38,813 nt of DNA from a virus, in the IMG/VR virus record IMGVR_UViG_3300021963_000294, positions 1 to 38,813 of that record; one strand, written 5' to 3'. The first letter of the stretch is position 1, and each line of letters begins with the position of its first letter. A program made the position numbers and the translations under genes. The notes below the pieces were generated by a model. That model saw only the letters and a list, made by a program, of their open reading frames with translations. It was not told the DNA's origin and did not search any database. Below are positions 35,351 through 38,813 of the stretch, in pieces.

Positions 35351-37044
35351 ATTCCATGTTCGGCGCGGGCAACCGCTACGGCTCCGGGGCCAATCAGGAC
35401 TTGCTGGGGCGGAACATCGGTGACGCGGCCACTCAGATGCTCGGCACGGCCTACGAGAACAACATGGGCCGGCAGCTTGGCGCGGCGGGGCAGTTGGCGG
35501 GCATTGGCGAGAACCGGGCCTCGCGCGATCTTCAGTCGATGGCGACCGGCGCGGCGGGCATGGAATCGCAGAGGCTGAACAATCTTGGGCAACGGTTCCA
35601 GGGGGCACAGGCGGGTGTCAATTCGGCGCTCGCTGGGGCGCAGGGGCTAACCAATCAGGCGCAGTTTGCCGATCAGTACGGCCTCGCCGCCGCTCAGGCC
35701 GGGGCCGCTGGCCAGCAGAACATCCGGCAGTTCGGCGACCAGTACGCCGCTCAGAACGCATTGGCGGGCGCTCAGGGGCAGCAGAACATCCGCCAGTTTG
35801 GGGATCAATACGCCGCTCAGAACGCTCTCGCGGGCGCTCAGGGCCAGCAGGGTATCAGGCAGTTCGGCGACCAGTTCGGCGCTCAGAACGCTCTCGCCGG
35901 CGCTCAGGGCACGGCTGGCGTCAACCAGTTCCTCGACCAGTACGCGGCACAGAATGTCGGGCAGGGCGCGGCTGGCATGGCTGGAATCCGTCAGTTCGCC
36001 GACCAGTTCGGGGCCAGCAATCTCGGGCAGGCAGCGGCGGGCATCCAGAACCAGGGCCAGTTCTCCGACCAGTACGCGGCGGGCAATCTCGCCCAAGGGG
36101 CTTCGGGTATCCAGAACCAGTCGCAGTTCCGCGACCAGTTTGGGGCCAGCAACCTTGCACAAGGGGCGGCTGGTATCCAGAACCAGGGCCAGTTCGGCGA
36201 CCAGTTCAACCAGAACGCCTTGCTCAACGCCGGGCAGGGCTTGCAGGCGTCGGGCCAGAACGCCGATGCGTTCCGGTTGCAGGCGCTGCTCTCGGGTGCA
36301 CAGGGCTTGCAAGGGAACCAGCAGTTCGGCGACCAGTACGCCATGAGCGCGCTCGGGCAGGGTGCCGCGGGCCTGGGAACCGGCGCGGCGAACCAGATAC
36401 AGGCGCAGCAGGGCGCGGCCAATTCACTCACCAGCGCGCTCGGCAACCAGTTCCAGTCGGCCTTGGCCGGAACGGGACTGCAAGCCCAGGTCGGCCAGCA
36501 GAACACCAGCAACGTCATGGCGGCGTCCAACTCGCTCAACGACGCCTATTCGCAAGAGCGGGAGAACATGCTCAACGCCACCAACAACGCGGCGGCTCTC
36601 GATCAGGCGCGGTACATGGACAGCCAGATGCTGGCCCAGGTCGGCGCGCAGCGGGATGCTTTGGCGGCGGCGAAGGCGGCGGAAGCGCAGGCCGCATATC
36701 AGTACGAGCAGAACCAGGCACCTTATCAGGCGCTCAACCAGTATCTCAGCACGGTCGGCAGCATCGCCGGGCTTGGCGGCACGACCACATTCAACGGCGT
36801 GTCCAAGCAGGGCGGCGGCACCATGGCTGGCCTTGCCGGCGCATTGGGAGCCGGGGCGTCGGCGATGGGCGGCATGAGCACCGGCATGGGCATGATGGGG
36901 TCGCAGGGCGGCTACAGTTCCGGGTTCAGCCAGTTCATGCCGCAGATGAGCGGGCAGTCCAGCGCCGGATATAACCCGTTCTTTCTACAGAACTACGGGT
37001 CTATGATCCCGATGACTTCCTACAGCAGCGACAGGCCATGGTGA
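35254..37044 (+). CDS. Repeat-rich internal virion protein, C-terminal frame
   Basis: The frame first offers a GTG at 35254 without a ribosome site, but in-frame codons before it (ADYL) fit a -1 continuation from 35242. About 600 residues: an Asn/Ala/Gly-rich N-terminus, eight 22-residue Gln-rich repeats (AGAQGQQNIRQFGDQYAAQN type), a long helical Ala/Gln region (LNDAYSQERENMLNATNNAA; DALAAAKAAEAQAAYQYEQN) and a Gly/Met-rich tail (GASAMGGMSTGMGMMG). Long helical, low-complexity domains are usual for podovirus internal proteins. Confidence 0.75.
   Translation: MPFANGSLSNVDSNPYLQGMLDIQSRRIADSVNSMFGAGNRYGSGANQDLLGRNIGDAATQMLGTAYENNMGRQLGAAGQLAGIGENRASRDLQSMATGAAGMESQRLNNLGQRFQGAQAGVNSALAGAQGLTNQAQFADQYGLAAAQAGAAGQQNIRQFGDQYAAQNALAGAQGQQNIRQFGDQYAAQNALAGAQGQQGIRQFGDQFGAQNALAGAQGTAGVNQFLDQYAAQNVGQGAAGMAGIRQFADQFGASNLGQAAAGIQNQGQFSDQYAAGNLAQGASGIQNQSQFRDQFGASNLAQGAAGIQNQGQFGDQFNQNALLNAGQGLQASGQNADAFRLQALLSGAQGLQGNQQFGDQYAMSALGQGAAGLGTGAANQIQAQQGAANSLTSALGNQFQSALAGTGLQAQVGQQNTSNVMAASNSLNDAYSQERENMLNATNNAAALDQARYMDSQMLAQVGAQRDALAAAKAAEAQAAYQYEQNQAPYQALNQYLSTVGSIAGLGGTTTFNGVSKQGGGTMAGLAGALGAGASAMGGMSTGMGMMGSQGGYSSGFSQFMPQMSGQSSAGYNPFFLQNYGSMIPMTSYSSDRPW
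35698..36225 (+). repeat. Eight 66-bp (22-residue) tandem repeats
   Basis: Units begin every 66 bases from 35698 to 36160, e.g. AGAQGQQNIRQFGDQYAAQN. The pattern Q-F-x-D-Q-[YF] is constant; the Q-N-[AL] end varies. Copies after 36160 degenerate toward 36360. Adjacent copies are similar enough for recombination or misassembly. Confidence 0.9.
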
Positions 37045-37048
37045 TCCA

Positions 37049-38314
37049 ATGAACCCCTTCATGTATCCGCAATCCGCCTTCGCCATGTTCGGCCGGCAGC
37101 AGCCGCAAATCCCGCAGCAGGCCGGCATGGACCCGCAAACCATGATGCTGTTGATGCAACAGGAACAGCAGCAGCAGGAACAGCAGGCCATGCCGCAGCT
37201 TCCGCGGCAGGCCGCGCAATACGACCCCAACGAGCCGATGCGCGCGCCGTTCGGCCTCAAGATGACCCGTGGGCAGGCCGACTACATGAAAGACCTCGGG
37301 GCGGGCATCGGGCAGGCATTCGACAATCCCGTGGTGCAGGCGCTTTCCTACGCCAACCAGAGGAAGGACCAGCGCCGAGGCTATGACGCGGAAGCCGAGC
37401 AGAAGCGGTTCGAGAACGAACTCAAGCTGCGGGAATTGAGCAACGAGGAGAAGAAGGCCAATTCGCCGAAATGGCAGCTTGGCGCGATGTACGACGACAG
37501 CGGGCGTGAACAGAAGATCTTCTACGACGAGCGCGACCCGTCCAACTTCAGGATCCACGGCGGGACGAAAAAACCCGAAGTCGGGGCGCTGTACAAGATC
37601 GTCGGCAAGGACGGGCAGGTGGTCTACGAAAGCGCGGAGAACGCACAGGGCGCGACGCCGTATGAGAAGCCGGATGATTTCGGTTTCAGCGTCCAGTCCC
37701 CGGACGGCACCGTGATCAGCTACGGCAAGGGCGGCTCCCCCATTCAGAAGCCCACAGCCAACGACCTGGAAAAGAAGATCGTTCAGGGCGGCGAGATGAT
37801 GGGGCGGCTGCGCGACATGAACAGCCGCTTCAATGAGCAATATCTGACCTACCAGGGACAGGCCGACAACTGGTTCAACAACATGAAGGAAAAGGCCGGG
37901 ATCGACCTTGGGCCGGACGAACAGCAGAAGGTCGCGGAATATTCGGCTTTCCAGCGCGACGTGACCAATAACCTGTCTCTCTACCTGAACCAGTTGTCGG
38001 GTGCCGCGATTTCCCCGGCGGAAGCGGAGCGCATCGGCAAAACCCTGCCAGCCATGGAGGATGGTCCAACCAAGTTCCGGTCAAAGATGGGCGCAACTAT
38101 CCGCGACCTGTCGAAGGCGCAGGCACGGGCCAAGTGGGCGTTGCAGAACGGCGTTGGTCAAAACCCGTGGGAGGCCGACGCCAAGTTCAACGAGAGCGTC
38201 CAGCAGCGCGGCGATGAACTGGCGCAGCGGATCAGGCAGCGAAGCCCGAAAGCCACCGACGAGGAAATCAAGCGGGCGGTGGCGAACCAACTCAAGATGG
38301 AGTTCGGATTTTGA
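37049..38314 (+). CDS. Internal virion protein, Gln-rich N-terminus
   Basis: 421 residues. The first 55 residues are extremely Gln/Met/Pro-rich (MMLLMQQEQQQQEQQAMPQL), then ANQRKDQRRGYDAEAEQKRF (coiled coil) and, after a beta-rich centre, AAISPAEAERIGKTLPAMED and LSKAQARAKWALQNG, a helical domain seen in phage internal proteins. The gene ends four bases into the next one (TTGA). Likely co-ejected with the DNA; enzymatic motifs are absent. Confidence 0.7.
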   Translation: MNPFMYPQSAFAMFGRQQPQIPQQAGMDPQTMMLLMQQEQQQQEQQAMPQLPRQAAQYDPNEPMRAPFGLKMTRGQADYMKDLGAGIGQAFDNPVVQALSYANQRKDQRRGYDAEAEQKRFENELKLRELSNEEKKANSPKWQLGAMYDDSGREQKIFYDERDPSNFRIHGGTKKPEVGALYKIVGKDGQVVYESAENAQGATPYEKPDDFGFSVQSPDGTVISYGKGGSPIQKPTANDLEKKIVQGGEMMGRLRDMNSRFNEQYLTYQGQADNWFNNMKEKAGIDLGPDEQQKVAEYSAFQRDVTNNLSLYLNQLSGAAISPAEAERIGKTLPAMEDGPTKFRSKMGATIRDLSKAQARAKWALQNGVGQNPWEADAKFNESVQQRGDELAQRIRQRSPKATDEEIKRAVANQLKMEFGF

Positions 38315-38813
38315 CCAACTGGCTGGATATCGCAACCGAACCGGACAAGCTGGATAAGCCGCCGAAACTGGATTGGGTGGACGCGGCCACGACCATGCCG
38401 GAAACGCCGGACTTCAACCCGCCGTCCGCTGGAACGGTCGTTGGCGAGATGCAGCGCGCTCGGCAGGCCAACATCCCGGAAACCGGCATGCTCGAGGGCA
38501 TCGGCAACTTCTTCACCGGAGAAAACCGCAAGACGCCGGAAAGCCGCCAGTATCCCGAATTTTCCAGCATGACCGACGGGATGAAAGGCGATCTGGTCCC
38601 GTCCCTGAAAGCGGCGGCTGGCATGTTCCTGTCGTCATCCGATCCGCAGCGGGTGGACATTCTCAAGAAGCAGTTCCCCGAACTGGGCTTCGACGTGGAC
38701 AGCAAGGGCAACGTCATCATCGAACACCCGGAACAGGGCAGGTTCATGCTGAACAAGCCCGGCGCGTCGGGCCGCGACGTGCTGGAAACTGCCGAGGGCA
38801 TTATCCCCTACTA
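38311..38813 (+). CDS. Internal virion protein, N-terminal part (continues at 1)
   Basis: Starts with TTG at 38311, overlapping the previous stop (TTGA); reads TNWLDIATEPDKLDKPPKLD, then a Pro-rich segment and helices. The frame is open to the window's end and continues in frame at base 1 via the 137-base overlap, giving about 691 residues in all. No other start with a better ribosome site is visible. A GGA-rich stretch (agatggagttcgga) precedes the TTG. Confidence 0.7.
   Translation, partial: MTNWLDIATEPDKLDKPPKLDWVDAATTMPETPDFNPPSAGTVVGEMQRARQANIPETGMLEGIGNFFTGENRKTPESRQYPEFSSMTDGMKGDLVPSLKAAAGMFLSSSDPQRVDILKKQFPELGFDVDSKGNVIIEHPEQGRFMLNKPGASGRDVLETAEGIIPY
38677..38813. repeat. Terminal redundancy, right copy
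   Basis: Same 137 bases as 1-137 with two mismatches (38683 and 38687). The copy here, reading PELGFDV, is probably the correct one, because errors cluster at contig starts. Confidence 0.95.

Noticed and set aside
1-38813. tRNA genes or integration attachment sites
   Set aside because: No cloverleaf-like sequence or integrase gene was seen on reading; a dedicated tRNA search could not be run.

Overview
This window is a near-complete tailed-phage genome. The last 137 bases repeat the first 137, with two mismatches at the extreme left end, so the contig is most simply a circular or circularly permuted molecule of about 38.68 kb. Virion genes point to a podovirus-like particle: N4-gp56-type major capsid protein, P22-type portal, gp10-like tail stopper, and internal virion (ejection) proteins, with no tape measure, tail sheath or tail tube gene. 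The sequence is strongly GC-rich. A carph-isopro HTH regulator, a DUF1376 replication protein, GcrA-like HTH units and ERF/YqaJ recombination genes together suggest a proteobacterial host, probably alphaproteobacterial (inference). No integrase, DNA polymerase or RNA polymerase is seen.

Layout. (1) 38311 wrapping to 3150, plus strand: end of the virion block, an internal virion protein and a tail fibre; two tiny membrane ORFs lie antisense between them at 1703-1986. (2) 3260-4907, plus: lysis cassette with a membrane protein, GH24 endolysin, holin-like protein, nested spanin pair and a 38-aa membrane peptide. (3) 10978 down to 4888, minus: early leftward operon of about 22 short, mostly overlapping genes, including an 11-residue repeat protein, YqaJ/lambda-type exonuclease, ERF annealing protein, an SSB-like protein and an HNH protein. 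(4) 10979-11103: divergent early promoter region with symmetric -35 boxes. (5) 11104-18358, plus: regulator, terminator, then a tightly overlapping operon with four DNA methyltransferases (one C5, two tandem cassette copies, one split by an HNH gene), a VRR-NUC nuclease, zinc-knuckle proteins, and a replication protein whose gene contains iteron-like repeats. (6) 18396-19430: minus-strand HTH gene, a possible late regulator, and a promoter region. (7) 19431-38813, plus: late block starting with a signal-peptide pectate-lyase-like protein and fibre-like proteins, then terminase, portal, scaffold, capsid, three paralogous small beta-rich proteins, adaptor, stopper, a hydroxylase/acetyltransferase pair and repeat-rich ejection proteins.

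How it works together (inference). Early leftward genes supply recombination functions. Early rightward genes modify DNA and start replication with host polymerase. A late promoter near 19.23-19.26 kb drives virion and lysis genes around the circle. The most unusual parts are the methyltransferase island, the candidate origin inside the replication gene, a frame break in the large repeat-rich virion protein, and the paired modification enzymes inside the virion block.
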